64,000 nt of DNA from Dendrolimus kikuchii (lineage: Eukaryota; Arthropoda; Insecta; Lepidoptera; Lasiocampidae), in assembly GCA_019925095.2 (NCBI GenBank), contig CM034412.1, positions 2,604,001 through 2,668,000 of the forward strand. Reading direction: 5' to 3'. The position numbers were made by a program, and so were the translations under genes. How positions within the stretch are numbered: the stretch's first letter is position 1; each line of letters opens with the position of its first letter. Positions 10,645 to 20,979 of the stretch are shown piece by piece. Below the pieces are notes generated by a model, which had not been told where the DNA came from, did no database searches, and saw nothing but the letters and a program-made list of their open reading frames with translations.

Positions 10645-10779
10645 TTTTTGGGTTGTCTGGAAGAGATCGCTTTTTAGCGATAAGACCGCCCTTTGTACAT
10701 AACTAGATATCATTTTAGTCTTTAAGTTCATGTTTGTATTGGTGTACAATAAAGAGTTATCTATCTATCTATCTATGCG
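10645..10779 (+). mobile_element. LINE 3'-end repeat (family T1), TCTA tail
   Basis: It carries 'ggttgtctggaagagatcgc', a short hairpin tcgc/gcga, 'ataagaccgcc' and 'caataaagagtta', and closes with (TCTA)n. This is the same arrangement as at 33937-34068. Confidence 0.75.
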
Positions 10780-11265
10780 TAAACTTATGTAGTATACGCG
10801 GTTTGCATCTGTGTGGGTAATAGCAACGTTCCAGTAGGTACCGGAAACGTTCGACCTTTAATCGTACTAATGCGATTATTTAATCGTAACGCATTGCGAC
10901 GCGATCGGCTTCCTACTCCAAAATCGGCTTCCTTCAGCCGGCTTCACTCTTCGAGTTCGGGGCTCGGTGCACATATTTTGTCCTATTTTGTTCGTCTGAG
11001 ATGACATCACACAAATTACTTTTGTCAAAATATTGACAGACATACAACGTATTGTAGGAATTAATTTGAGCGGTTTCTCGTGTTGTGTTCGTTCAAAACA
11101 TATTGTGTATCAAAGCTGTTAATCTCTTATTAATCCAGAAACGCGAAGAACGACATGAACGTATGAATGAATACCGAATGGATGCGGTAAATGGAGCAGA
11201 GTTATTACGCTCAGATATTCTTTAAGTTTTTTAAAATTTATAATGACAATTTATTATATATATAA
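10780..11265. other. No gene seen; left flank of the gypsy element
   Basis: Unique-looking sequence with no credible gene. The last bases before the LTR copy are TATA-rich and do not contain a target duplication of the right flank at 21704. Confidence 0.4.
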
Positions 11266-11563
11266 AATTTTGGCTTACAGGAACCTTTTATTTTATTATT
11301 ATGAATAATAATTGACTTGGAGTCTCAATATACGGGACCTCAAAGGTCTACCGGACCGATATGGTATTAGTTTTGAGCAATCCAGCCGGCAGGCATAAAC
11401 CAGGTCCGTTGCTGTAGAGCTGTGGCTAATAACCAAGAGAACTCTATGAATTTGTAAAAAGATTTGGTATTTATAGGCAATTACTGCTGATCGACATTTT
11501 GGAAATCTATGTCAATGAGATGTTTGACTCAGCAATAAGTGCCTATTGCATAGGGTTGTAACA
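11266..11563 (-). repeat. 3' LTR (3'-truncated)
   Basis: Read on the minus strand it starts TGTTACAACCC directly after the polypurine tract and matches the 5' LTR without gaps for 291 bp (11266-11556). The terminal 38 bp present in the 5' LTR (21372-21409) are missing and TATA-rich DNA takes their place. Confidence 0.88.
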
Positions 11564-11576
11564 CCTCCCCCCTTAA
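11564..11576 (-). promoter_or_regulatory. Polypurine tract
   Basis: The minus strand reads TTAAGGGGGGAGG immediately before the TGTTAC start of the 3' LTR, the expected plus-strand primer site. Confidence 0.85.
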
Positions 11577-11799
11577 AACGGAGCATCAAATAAGGAAAAG
11601 ATGCGAGTAGATTGAGACACCAAGAAGTTACAAACATTTACACAGTACATTTAACAAAATATACAGTTTTATTTTACAGCTAGAATTTTAAAATTACTAT
11701 GTATCAATTATTAGAAAAGTTGAACAAATTACATATTTTAGTGCTTAAGCTATTAAGTAACACGAGAATTGAAATATTACAATTAGTCAAGAAATAGCA

Positions 11800-12055
11800 A
11801 TGATTTAAGAATTTGTAACGAAATAGTAAAATATCCTATGAACTAGTAAAGATGTAGAAAACAATTTTGATCATAAGATCTAGTATGAACTTGTAAAGAA
11901 CTAGTATAATTATTTTCATTATAAGAATTGGTAAAGATATGGTAAATATTTTATTCTTTGAGAACTGGTAAAGAAATAGTAAAACTTTAGTAAAGGAATA
12001 GTAGTTTTTATTCATTATTTCTATGAGACATTAACATGAACTAGTAAAATTATTT
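11800..12055 (-). repeat. Cluster of degenerate 'gaactagtaaag' motifs in the 3' untranslated part
   Basis: On the window's plus strand variants of gaactRgtaaaga(a)atagtaaa recur irregularly, at about 11840, 11888, 11930, 11962, 11990 and 12035, between env and the polypurine tract. They are not exact tandem repeats. Arrays of degenerate protein-binding sites are known in gypsy (the Su(Hw) insulator), but no such role is shown here. Confidence 0.6.
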
Positions 12056-12106
12056 ATTACTAAAAAATTAACAAAATTATTATTTATGGATTACTATAAG
12101 TTTTTT

Positions 12107-13979
12107 CTAATATATATGTAAATTTCTCCTCAAACTCGAGGGAGATTCTTCCGAGTTTTCAGATACTTCAAATGCTCTATTCTGAATCTGAAGATTTGTT
12201 TGGGTATTAGGCTTAGCATAACAATTATTGAATATTTTTATACAACAACCAGGCTCATTTTGGGTTGTATCTCGTCTTGGTTTCTTACAACATTTCTTAT
12301 AAATAGTAAAAGACATATAAGCTAAAACACATACAGACAAGATTGTTGTAATTCCGCTAAAATAGTTTCCATATTTAATGTGGTAAGGTTGATTTTCTAT
12401 TTTCTCTATTTCGTCACTGAACTGATTTAATCTATGTGTGACATAATGCAAGGAATCTAAATCGATGTGAGATAATTTAATAGGAGTTAAATATGGAATC
12501 GTATTATTTATCCTTTTCTTGGAACAGCAATCATCTTCTATAATATTAAAATTTGGAGAAGGTAAATACAGTTTAGACTCATACTCTGTAGATGCAACAA
12601 ATTGTAGAAGATTATGAAAAGCCTTACAGCCTTTAGGAACCTTGAGGATTCCTGTTCCAACAATATCGTAGTCACTAAGAGTATTGTTACATTTAACAGA
12701 TAGTTTAGTTAGATCAGACTGTACATATAACCACTTATTATTATTAAGTTTTTGCCAAACGTCAATATCACTAATTATTACTTTATAATCACAAGGTTTT
12801 GGTAATTTGTTTATATGTTTAGTTAGGATTATCACTTCACAAATTGGATTTGTTGCGGTAGGATGCACATCACTTAGTTTGCACAGATAATATTCTTTTG
12901 TTACACTTTTGCACTCACTCGTAGAGTCCATTGTTGAGTACATTAATTTATCATCGGTTATAGCAAGAAATCTAGTAGTTGGATTGATCATAGCAAAGGA
13001 ATGAGGATTATTTATATCATGCGGAGTAGGGAGAGCAAAAATATGATAGAGATTGTATTCTTGTAAGTTTATTAACGGAATTCTTATGACGAATACTAGT
13101 TTAGATCCATTAACAAAGCTAGAAACTGATGAGATATCTAGGAGAGTGTGCATATTTTCTATGCTTAATGAGACTGGGAAGTTTTGAGCTATAATATTTT
13201 GGTTGGAACTTAGTTCATTATATAATTGAACTGGGGATAAAATAGAAGGATGAATTATGTTTTGTTTTCCGAACAGAATTGCATCTATAATGTCTTCAAG
13301 GTTAAAATTTAAAGTTATTAAAGAACTTTCTATTGCGCTAAAGGTTAAAGATAGATAAGAAGAAGTTTCTAATTTGGAAGTTGTTTGCAAAACGGTTTCT
13401 AAAATTGTATCTAATTTACCCATGTTTTGATTTAATATTTGTTCATTATCATTTAGTCTTCTAATTGTATTATTAAAAGTATCGATAGCGGAAGAGATTA
13501 CGTGAATGTTATCTTTCATTAAAGACGATAGATGTCTCTGATCGTCTTGGACGGCATTGATAGCGTCAGAGAAGGTTTTTGCATCATCTTCATCTAAGGA
13601 TCCGAATAACTGTTTAAGAATAGGTCCGCCAAAACCGAACCACGAAGATCTTTTAATACGATTTTTATTTGTGAGATGTGATACAGCTATAAAATTATTT
13701 TCTACGTTAACTAGGAGAGTTTCTAACGGATTTAATGTGTTAGAGCAGTCTGTTTGAATTTTACTTGATTTATAACTATTACAGGTTGTTTTAACGGTAT
13801 TTATTATATTTTTAATATTTTCTATATGAGGTTGTATGTAGGAGAAATCTGTAAAAGTGACCATGTTCCAAAAACTATTATAAAACCTTAAAGTACCTAG
13901 ATTTTCATAGTATAGGCCTGGACTGTTTGGGATTGGCGATATTAGTCCTGAGTCGGAGATGGCACCTGGCGTGATGGCC
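12107..13979 (-). CDS. env: Envelope glycoprotein (Baculo_F / errantivirus env type)
   Basis: Membrane fusion glycoprotein of an insect errantivirus-like element. The open frame from the first ATG (13864) has 585 codons. Residues 69-72 form a furin-type RIKR site, followed by a hydrophobic glycine-rich stretch (SSWFGFGGPILKQLFG, 73-88) typical of a fusion peptide. A transmembrane segment lies near residues 502-522, followed by a cytoplasmic tail of about 60 residues with several Cys. There is no signal peptide at the ATG. The frame is open upstream to a CAG|GG acceptor-like site at 13980/13979, so env is probably translated from a spliced subgenomic RNA whose leader exon supplies the N-terminus. 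The env exon overlaps the last codons of the pol frame. No break is seen within the frame. Confidence 0.88.
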
Positions 13980-14046
13980 CTGGAATGGAATTATCGTGGG
14001 CTAGTTTTATTTCGTTAAAATGGTAACGGATTTTTCGCCTATTTAC

Positions 14047-14562
14047 TTACACTGTTACATTGCTATTACCATGAACTGCCGTGACTTGGTAAGGACCTTT
14101 CCATATAGGAGACAAGGCTTTACGCAGTCTATGGTGGTATTTTATATACACCATATCTCCAACATTATAAGATATTTCTCTAGTGTGCTGATCATAGTAG
14201 TGTTTTGATCTTTCTTTACTTCTAAGAATATTTTCGCGAGCTATGTTTCTTGTATTAATTAATCTGTGTTTTAAATTTTTAATATAATCGGGATAAGTGA
14301 CAGTAGGGTTTATGTCATAGATAGAACTTGGTAGGTAAGGTTTACATCCGAATAAAAGTTCATGAGGACTAAAATTTGTGGTAGAGTGAGTTGTTGAATT
14401 GTAGGATATCAGTGCAGTAGGGAGATATTTATACCAGTTGTCTTGATTATCATTTACATAGGATTTAAGATATTCCTTGAGAGTGCTATGGCTTCTCTCA
14501 AGTGCACCATTGGTTTGGGGGTGATATGGAGATGAGAATAAGTGTTTAATTTTAAAAAGAGA
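14047..14562 (-). pseudogene. Gypsy integrase, C-terminal part only
   Basis: The frame reads from the late catalytic core (SSPYHPQTNGALERSHSTL, containing the catalytic Glu) through the C-terminal domain with the GPYQVT motif. The zinc-binding domain and both catalytic Asp residues are missing, removed where the RTE block joins. An in-frame TAA at 14047-14049 ends the frame inside the C-terminal domain; 34 more open codons follow to the next stop at 13942-13944. The upstream end is fused to the ATGT tail of the RTE, which reads as repeating Met-Tyr-Val-Cys codons. This cannot be an active integrase. Confidence 0.9.
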
Positions 14563-17040
14563 CATACATACATACATACATACATACATAACTTCACGCC
14601 AGTTCCCTTGCGGGGTAGGCACAAACAACAGAGCGCCATTTAGGCCCATTCTTACACACCTCACTTGCTTCTTTGACATTCATAACTCTTGTCATGCACA
14701 CTCGTCTGTTCTTAAGGCTCCTGACATCACCCTCCGCTAGTACACGATCAATTTGATCATGGAAGGTGTGTCGTGGCCTTCCACGACTTCTGCATCCATC
14801 CACTTTTGCATTGTATATCTGTTTAGTCATTCTTTCATCATGCATTCTTTCCACATGCCCGAACCACCGGAGCATTCCTTTCCTTACCTTCACCCCGACA
14901 CTCTCTTTCAGACCAACTCTCTTTCTTACTTCGGTATTACGAACGCGGTCCGCGAGCGTCACTCCGCAGATTTTGCGCAGTGCTCGCATCTCGACCGCGT
15001 TTACTCTACTTTCATGCTCTTTCTTCCATACCCAACTCTCGCTTCCATACGTGAGCGTAGGTACCAGCACCGCGTTGTGTACGGCGAGCTGGGCCTTCTG
15101 GCTGAGGTTCTTAGCGCCTAGAAGTTTACCTAACGCTCCATTTAAACTATTCCCCAAATTCACTCTTCTTTCTATATCAGCGGTGTACCTTCCATCCCTG
15201 CTAAAAGCACATCCAAGATATACAAACTCATTCACTTGCTCCAGCATAACATCATCGACCATTATCCTTGCATTCGTTCTGGTTTCTTCTCTTTCAAACA
15301 CCATAACCTTTGTTTTCTTCGCATTCAAATGTAAGCCTCTCGCCTGACAGTCATCTTTCATCATTGTGACTAGTGTTTGCAGTTCTGATGGCGATTCGGC
15401 TAAAAGCACGGCATCATCCGCATAAAGCAAGGTGCTTACAACTCGATCTCTTCCAACGTGATCTCGGATGCTGACTCCTCGGAGTCAGTCACAGACTCAG
15501 TCGTGGTGCCAGCATCCGGGATATCATCATACATTTCTCTAAAATATTCACTCCATCGCGCTAACACCTCTTGTGGGTTAGCAAGAACGTCCCCTGCTTT
15601 AGATTTTATTCTTTCCATTCTGGAAGCTGACGAACAACCCCGAGACTTCTTAACCTCTCTCCAAAAGAGTTTGGTATTCGCCTTGAAGTTCTCCGTCAGC
15701 TTCTCTTCTTCTTTCAATTTTATACTTTCGCGCTTCTCTTTCACTAAAGCTTTGGTTTCGTTCTTGCAGAGGCGATAAATTTCTTTCTTCATCTCTTTCA
15801 TACTGTCATTCTGTTGCAAAGAAGCAACATAATCCAGCCAGGCTTTTCTCTTTCTCTCTACGCTGGATTTAACATCCGCGTCCCACCATTCATCACCTTT
15901 CGTTGTTATGTGCCTCTTTGCGCATCCACATGCTTCTTTTGCGCTTTCCACTATACTTTCTTTCATACTATCCCAGTCATTATCCACATCTAAGTCGGAG
16001 AAGTCCGCTTTTGCAAGCCTTTCTTCGACTAGGCGCGCATACATACTCCTTACACTAACATCTTCCAATTTTTCACACTTTATTCTTTCAAGCTCCCCGA
16101 AATTGGTACGCACTCGCCAGTGTCTCCACTTCCTGAAAAGGCCCACAAACCGGCTTATCACCAGGTAGTGGTCCGTTTCAAGAGTGGGGCCTCTGTAGGC
16201 TCTTGTATCCATTATTGTGTTTCGGAGGCGACTATCTATTAAAATCAGATCAATCATACTTTTCTGATCATTCATTCCCCATGTATACGTGTGAATATCC
16301 TTATGATGGAATAAGGTGTTCGACACAAGCAAGTTTCTTTCCATGCATACGTCTATGATTGGCCTACCAGCATCGTTCACTCTCTTGTCACCATAGGGTC
16401 CAAGGACAGCCTCAAGGCCGTCTCGTTTGGTGCCCACCCAGCCATTAAGATCACCACACATAATTATTCTTTCATTCCCTTCAGCCAGATCCAGAATTTC
16501 TCTCACAGACTCCCAAAACTTCTCGAGTTCTTGGGGATCCGCTGAGCTTACGGGAGCATAAGCTGCGACCAGAAAAACTCGCGTAATCCCCAGTTTTAGA
16601 CGGACCCAGAGAAGTCTCGGGTTCACCAGACAATAGTCTTTTACTCCAGACACAAAGCGGGTTGAGAGTACGACGCCTACCCCCCCACTTGCACGCTCGT
16701 CCAGGTCCACGCCGGACCACAGAGCAAGCATGCCACCGGGGAGGTCATCGATGTCGCACCCCTTCCGCTTTGTCTCTGTCAGACATAAGGCATCCAGGCT
16801 TCTCTCATTCATTATATCAATCATTTCGTCCATCTTATCTTTCATTCCACCTCTCACATTCCACGTGCCTATACGGCACTCTGCTCCTCTCGACCCGCCA
16901 GGTTTGGCGCTGCGTGAAGGGTGGCGGCCCCCTTCGCCGCATGCGCGAGAGTTCACACCGACGGGGGCGCATCGGTGAGCGTCGCCTGCGGGGGACGCCC
17001 TATCGTGCACTGCACGTGTGTGAACTCGGGTCAGAAAGTT
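14563..17040 (-). mobile_element. Internally deleted RTE-type LINE inserted in gypsy pol
   Basis: The minus strand carries a short leader, a complete apurinic-type endonuclease, then an abrupt jump to the YADD region of a reverse transcriptase, its C-terminal part, and an ATGT tail. The fingers and most of the palm are missing between 15436 and 15430. No target duplication flanks it, and about 200 codons of gypsy integrase are gone, so insertion was accompanied by a deletion. The upstream limit (about 17030-17045) is estimated from where gypsy-like protein gives way to RTE leader sequence. Confidence 0.88.
14594..15432 (-). pseudogene. RTE-type reverse transcriptase, C-terminal part
   Basis: About 278 codons beginning at the catalytic LYADDAVLLAES motif. 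They continue through the thumb-like region ending RSRGRPRHTF and stop just before the ATGT tail. Within this part the frame is intact and YADD is conserved. The N-terminal RT motifs are absent because of the internal deletion, so no functional polymerase can be made. It follows the endonuclease frame by a few bases, in a different frame. Confidence 0.88.
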
Positions 17041-19937
17041 ATTTCTTACTTCTTTTAATACTGCAAAGATATCTCTATAAGTGACAGAGTCATAGTGATG
17101 GACTTTAGTAAAAAGATGAAGATAAGTTTTATTATTTATTTCGGAAATTTTAATATTATGCAATTCTCTTTCAGAGTTTTCAAAGTCATTTCTGTTTTCT
17201 AAAAGGTTTAGTATATCTCGACAGTAGGGATTGGAGTCATCTAAGTCAATGGATGTTGGGTAGGCTATGTATGGACACGAGGATTCAAGTAAATTTTGGT
17301 TAAATTCTGTTATTCGAGTATTAAAAACTGTAGGGGATGAACGTGTTCTAATATAGGATTCATAGGTTAAGTTATCATTAAGATCTATATCTTCGATATT
17401 ATGTATAGGCGGTCTGGATAAGGCGTCGGCGTTACTATTTAATTTTCCTGGTTTATACACAATTTCATAATCAAAATCTTCTATTTTTAATCTCCAGCGT
17501 AATAACTTACTACTAGGATCTTTGCAATTCATAAGATACACAAGGGGTTTGTGGTCTGTAACGATTTTGAATTTTCTCCCATAAAGATACGGTCTGAATG
17601 TTTTTGTACCGTATATAACTCCTAAAAGTTCTTTTTCAGACACGCTATAATTTCCTTCTGCTTTGTTTAAAGTACGGGAAGCATAGGCTATGGGTAGGTC
17701 ATTGCCTATTTCACCTTGCGATAGAACTGCACCAATTGCATATTCGGAAGCATCAGTGGTTAAGATGAAAGGTTTCGAGAAGTCAGGATATTGGAGGATA
17801 GGGGCGTTAGTAAGCATTGATTTAAGAGAGTTGAATGCTTCTTCCTGTTGATGTGACCAGGTGAAATCTACATCCTTTCTTAACAGGGAAGTTAGTGGCT
17901 TAGTGATTTTAGAAAAGTCTTTAACAAATTTCCTATAATATCCTATGAGTCCCAAGAAACTTTTAATATGTTTGGGTGTTCTGGGTGTAGGATAGGATAC
18001 TACGGCTTCAACTTTATCGGGATTGGGAGATACTCCTTTGTCTGAAATTATATGACCTAGATAGGCGACTTCGCGACGAAGAAACTCGCATTTGTCTGGC
18101 TGTAACTTTAGATTATGTTTTCTTAAGGCATCGAATATTAATTCAAGTTTAGAGATGTGAGACTGGAGATCATGAGAATAGATAATAACGTCATCTAGAT
18201 AGATAAAGCAATGTAAACCCTGTAGACCGGTAAGGACTGTATTCATGAGACGTTGAAAGGTTGCAGGAGCATTTTTTAGTCCAAAGGGCATTCTAGTGTA
18301 TTCAAAGTGGCCATTTGGAACTGAGAAGGCGGTTTTGGGAGAGTCTTCTTCAGCCATTTGAATTTGATGAAAACCGGAGGCGAGATCCAATGTAGAAAAA
18401 TATTTACTGTGACCTAGTTGGTCTAAGATTTCGGTTATGTTAGGAATAGGATAAGCATCTCCAATGGTAATATCATTAAGTTTTCGATAGTCTACTACGA
18501 TTCTCCATTTCTTTTGACCGGAAGCGTCTTGTTTTTTTGGAACTACCCAAATTGGGGATGACCATGGGGAACTAGAAGGTTTAATAATGTTTTGATTCAA
18601 CATTTTCTGTATCTGCTTATTTACTTCTTCTTTATGGCATTCTGGATAGCGGTAACTTTTTACATGGATTGGTTGTGAACTAGTAGTTTTAATTTCATGT
18701 TTAACAGTGTTAGTACAAGAGAGATGATCACCATCAAGGTAAAATAAATCGGAATATTCGTGGCAAAGAGATAGGAGGACTTTAGATTCTTCTGAGTTAA
18801 GATGAGATGTTCTTATTTGGTTCCGTACTTCCAAAGCTCGGTTATGATCGGAAGTTATATTATGTATACTATTAGACCTTAGAATATCACATGGTAGGAG
18901 TTCAACGCAAAAGGTTTGTATATTTATTTCATTATTTGTAGTATTAAGAATGGACACATTAACGTGTTTATTGGATTTAAGGGATGTGAGGCAACTGGAT
19001 AGGTATACACCCTTTTGAATCTCAGACTTTTCAACAAACCCGGATGTAATTTCTGGATTAGTTACTTTGCATTCTATCATCATTTCGGAACGAGCTGGTA
19101 TTGTATATTGGGGTTTAGTAAAATGAATTTGTAATGTGCCTTTATCAAGATGCAGAGTATTATTTCCGTATAGGATATTGCAGTTATTGTTTCTTAGAAA
19201 ATCATTACCTATAATTCCGTCAAAATTGAAACTTAGAGATTCTGAAACTAGATGAATTTTACTGAATATTGTTTCAGAGTTATCGAGCTTGAAATCTAAT
19301 TGAAAGTGCCCAAAACTCTCAGAACATGGGGCATTTTCATCTATACCTTTGAACTTAACCTTTTCTGTTATAAGTTTAGGATGTGTGACTAAAGAAGATT
19401 TTTTTATTAAAGAAATACTAGAGCCTGAGTCAATCAAGAAAACCAGCGGCTTATTTGAATATTGAGATTTTATATAGACATGCGGTAAGTGAATTTTATC
19501 GTTATAATGAATTTTATAAATTGTCTCGTTATTCTTATAAGAATTTGTGGACTTTGTATTATAAGAATTCGCAGATTTAGTATTACGGGTATAGGAATTA
19601 GTAGAATTTTTATTATTGGTATAAGATTTAGTAGACTTAGAATTATTGGTATAAGATTTATTAGACATAGAATTATTGGTATAAGATTTAGTAGAGTTTT
19701 TAGAACCAGTGTTTTTAATAGACGAGTTTCCTATCTGGGGCTGGTTACCCTGTCGTATAACTCGGGATTCAGTGAGCCGTGAAGGGAAGAAGGAGTCGTG
19801 ACTATTTGTTCTGTCTGTCGGTAACTTATTGGTATGGCAATAAAGGGAATCAGAATCGTTAGGAGGTATTTTACTTGGTAGCGCGTCGGTTTGTGTAGCA
19901 GATTCCACATGACGCGGTTGCGGAACCCTATTTAGTA
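15436..19937 (-). CDS. pol: Chimeric pol: gypsy protease-RT-RNase H fused in frame to an RTE endonuclease
   Basis: One open frame of 1490 codons counted from the GTG at 19908, and open back to the frameshift site in gag. Protease: FLIDSGSS, catalytic Asp 160. Reverse transcriptase: LDLASGFHQ (Asp 508) and YLDD (570-573). RNase H: Asp 719, Glu 760, Asp 784. Gypsy sequence ends near residue 960. From about 1010 to 1255 the frame encodes an RTE apurinic-type endonuclease with WNVRGG, LTETK, GDLNGWVG and TDHYLV motifs. It stops where the RTE internal deletion begins. Residues about 70-127 are low-complexity SYTNN-type repeats. Pol is reached by a -1 frameshift. Expected function is polyprotein processing and reverse transcription; any role for the endonuclease is untested. 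Confidence 0.9.
19560..19695 (-). repeat. Tandem repeats coding SYTNN-like units in pol
   Basis: A 30-bp unit recurs ('ggtataagatttagta' on the plus strand), giving decapeptides with the core K-S-Y-T-N-N upstream of the protease. Later units degenerate. It probably forms a flexible linker between gag and protease. Confidence 0.8.
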
Positions 19938-20909
19938 TAAAAAATTATCATTTTGGGGGTCTGTTGGACACTCTTGGGTCTGATCATGGTTTTCGTCTAA
20001 ATTGTGTACTTTATTTAAAGGTGGGTTAGAATTTATTTGATGATTTGTAGGGTTTGAAAATCTTTGACGATTTGTGTTATTATATTCCCTTTTACGACAT
20101 TGATTTATGTGATGACCGACTGCCTTACAATATGCACAGATAGTCGGGTTTGGTGGTGAAGTATTGGGAATGGATTGAGAAGGTCTTGGTTGGAAAGCTA
20201 CATTATGGATGGGACGGTGACGATTTGAATAGCACGATCTATCCGTGTGCCCAGGTTTGCCACAAAGACGGCATTTTGGTTTGGATTCTACGGAATTTCT
20301 TGACTGCGAGGATTGAGCATAGTTGTAGAATTTTTCTTCTTGAATAGCTAAATTAATTGCTTCGGCAAGGTTTTCCGGATTGCGGCATCTCAATATGTTG
20401 GAAATATGGCTGGGTAGCCCCAGCAAAAAGGTGTGTAAAGCCAGGTCTTCCGTATTAGCTAGTCGTCCTAGCAGTTCACCCTGATTGATGGTTGAATGAG
20501 ATATGTCCGTCTGTAGTCGTGTAAGATGAGTTTCTAGACGTGTACTATATTGCAGAGCACTTTCGTTAGGTTTCATTCTACAGTTTTGGAGGTCTAATAA
20601 TAGATGGTTACGGTGTTTACACTCGCCAAAGTTACTTTTTAAAAATTGTTTCAGGTCCGACCAATTACTGAAAACTTTAAGGGAACATATTGCTTCTGCT
20701 TTACCTTCTAATTGGGATAGTATAAATTTAAATAATATTTCGTATTGATTGGGGTTAATTAAGTTAAGGGCATTCTCGCAGTTACGTAGAAACGGGGATA
20801 ATTTATTTCTATCTCCATCGAAGGTTTTTATGAAGCGGGTGAGGTCGGTAAAATTCATTTTTACGGTATGGGAGGATATAGGGGAGTGATCGATTTTTGG
20901 GTTTGCCAT
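19932..20909 (-). CDS. gag: Gag polyprotein
   Basis: Structural protein that packages element RNA. From the ATG at 20909 it has 325 codons (a TTG six bases upstream is also open, but the ATG is preferred). The first 210 residues form a capsid-like helical region with the retrotransposon-gag pattern around 'FKFILSQLEGKAEAI'. Two CCHC zinc knuckles follow: CRLCGKPGHTDRSC and CAYCKAVGHHINQC. The C-terminus is polar and Asn-rich. The stop lies 4 bases beyond a T-TTT-TTA heptamer that connects to pol in the -1 frame. The frame is intact. Confidence 0.92.
   Translation of the reverse strand: MANPKIDHSPISSHTVKMNFTDLTRFIKTFDGDRNKLSPFLRNCENALNLINPNQYEILFKFILSQLEGKAEAICSLKVFSNWSDLKQFLKSNFGECKHRNHLLLDLQNCRMKPNESALQYSTRLETHLTRLQTDISHSTINQGELLGRLANTEDLALHTFLLGLPSHISNILRCRNPENLAEAINLAIQEEKFYNYAQSSQSRNSVESKPKCRLCGKPGHTDRSCYSNRHRPIHNVAFQPRPSQSIPNTSPPNPTICAYCKAVGHHINQCRKREYNNTNRQRFSNPTNHQINSNPPLNKVHNLDENHDQTQECPTDPQNDNFLY
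19938..19944 (-). promoter_or_regulatory. -1 ribosomal frameshift heptamer T TTT TTA
   Basis: The minus strand reads TTTTTTA aligned with gag codons AAT TTT TTA TAC TAA. Slipping back one base leads into the pol frame, which is open through to the GTG at 19908 and beyond. The heptamer type is the one used by HIV-1. A downstream stimulatory structure was not assessed. Confidence 0.75.
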
Positions 20910-20979
20910 GATCAATTATAAATAAAGAAATGGAACTATAACAGATAATAAACTTAAAATGCACTCACAGTATAAACAT

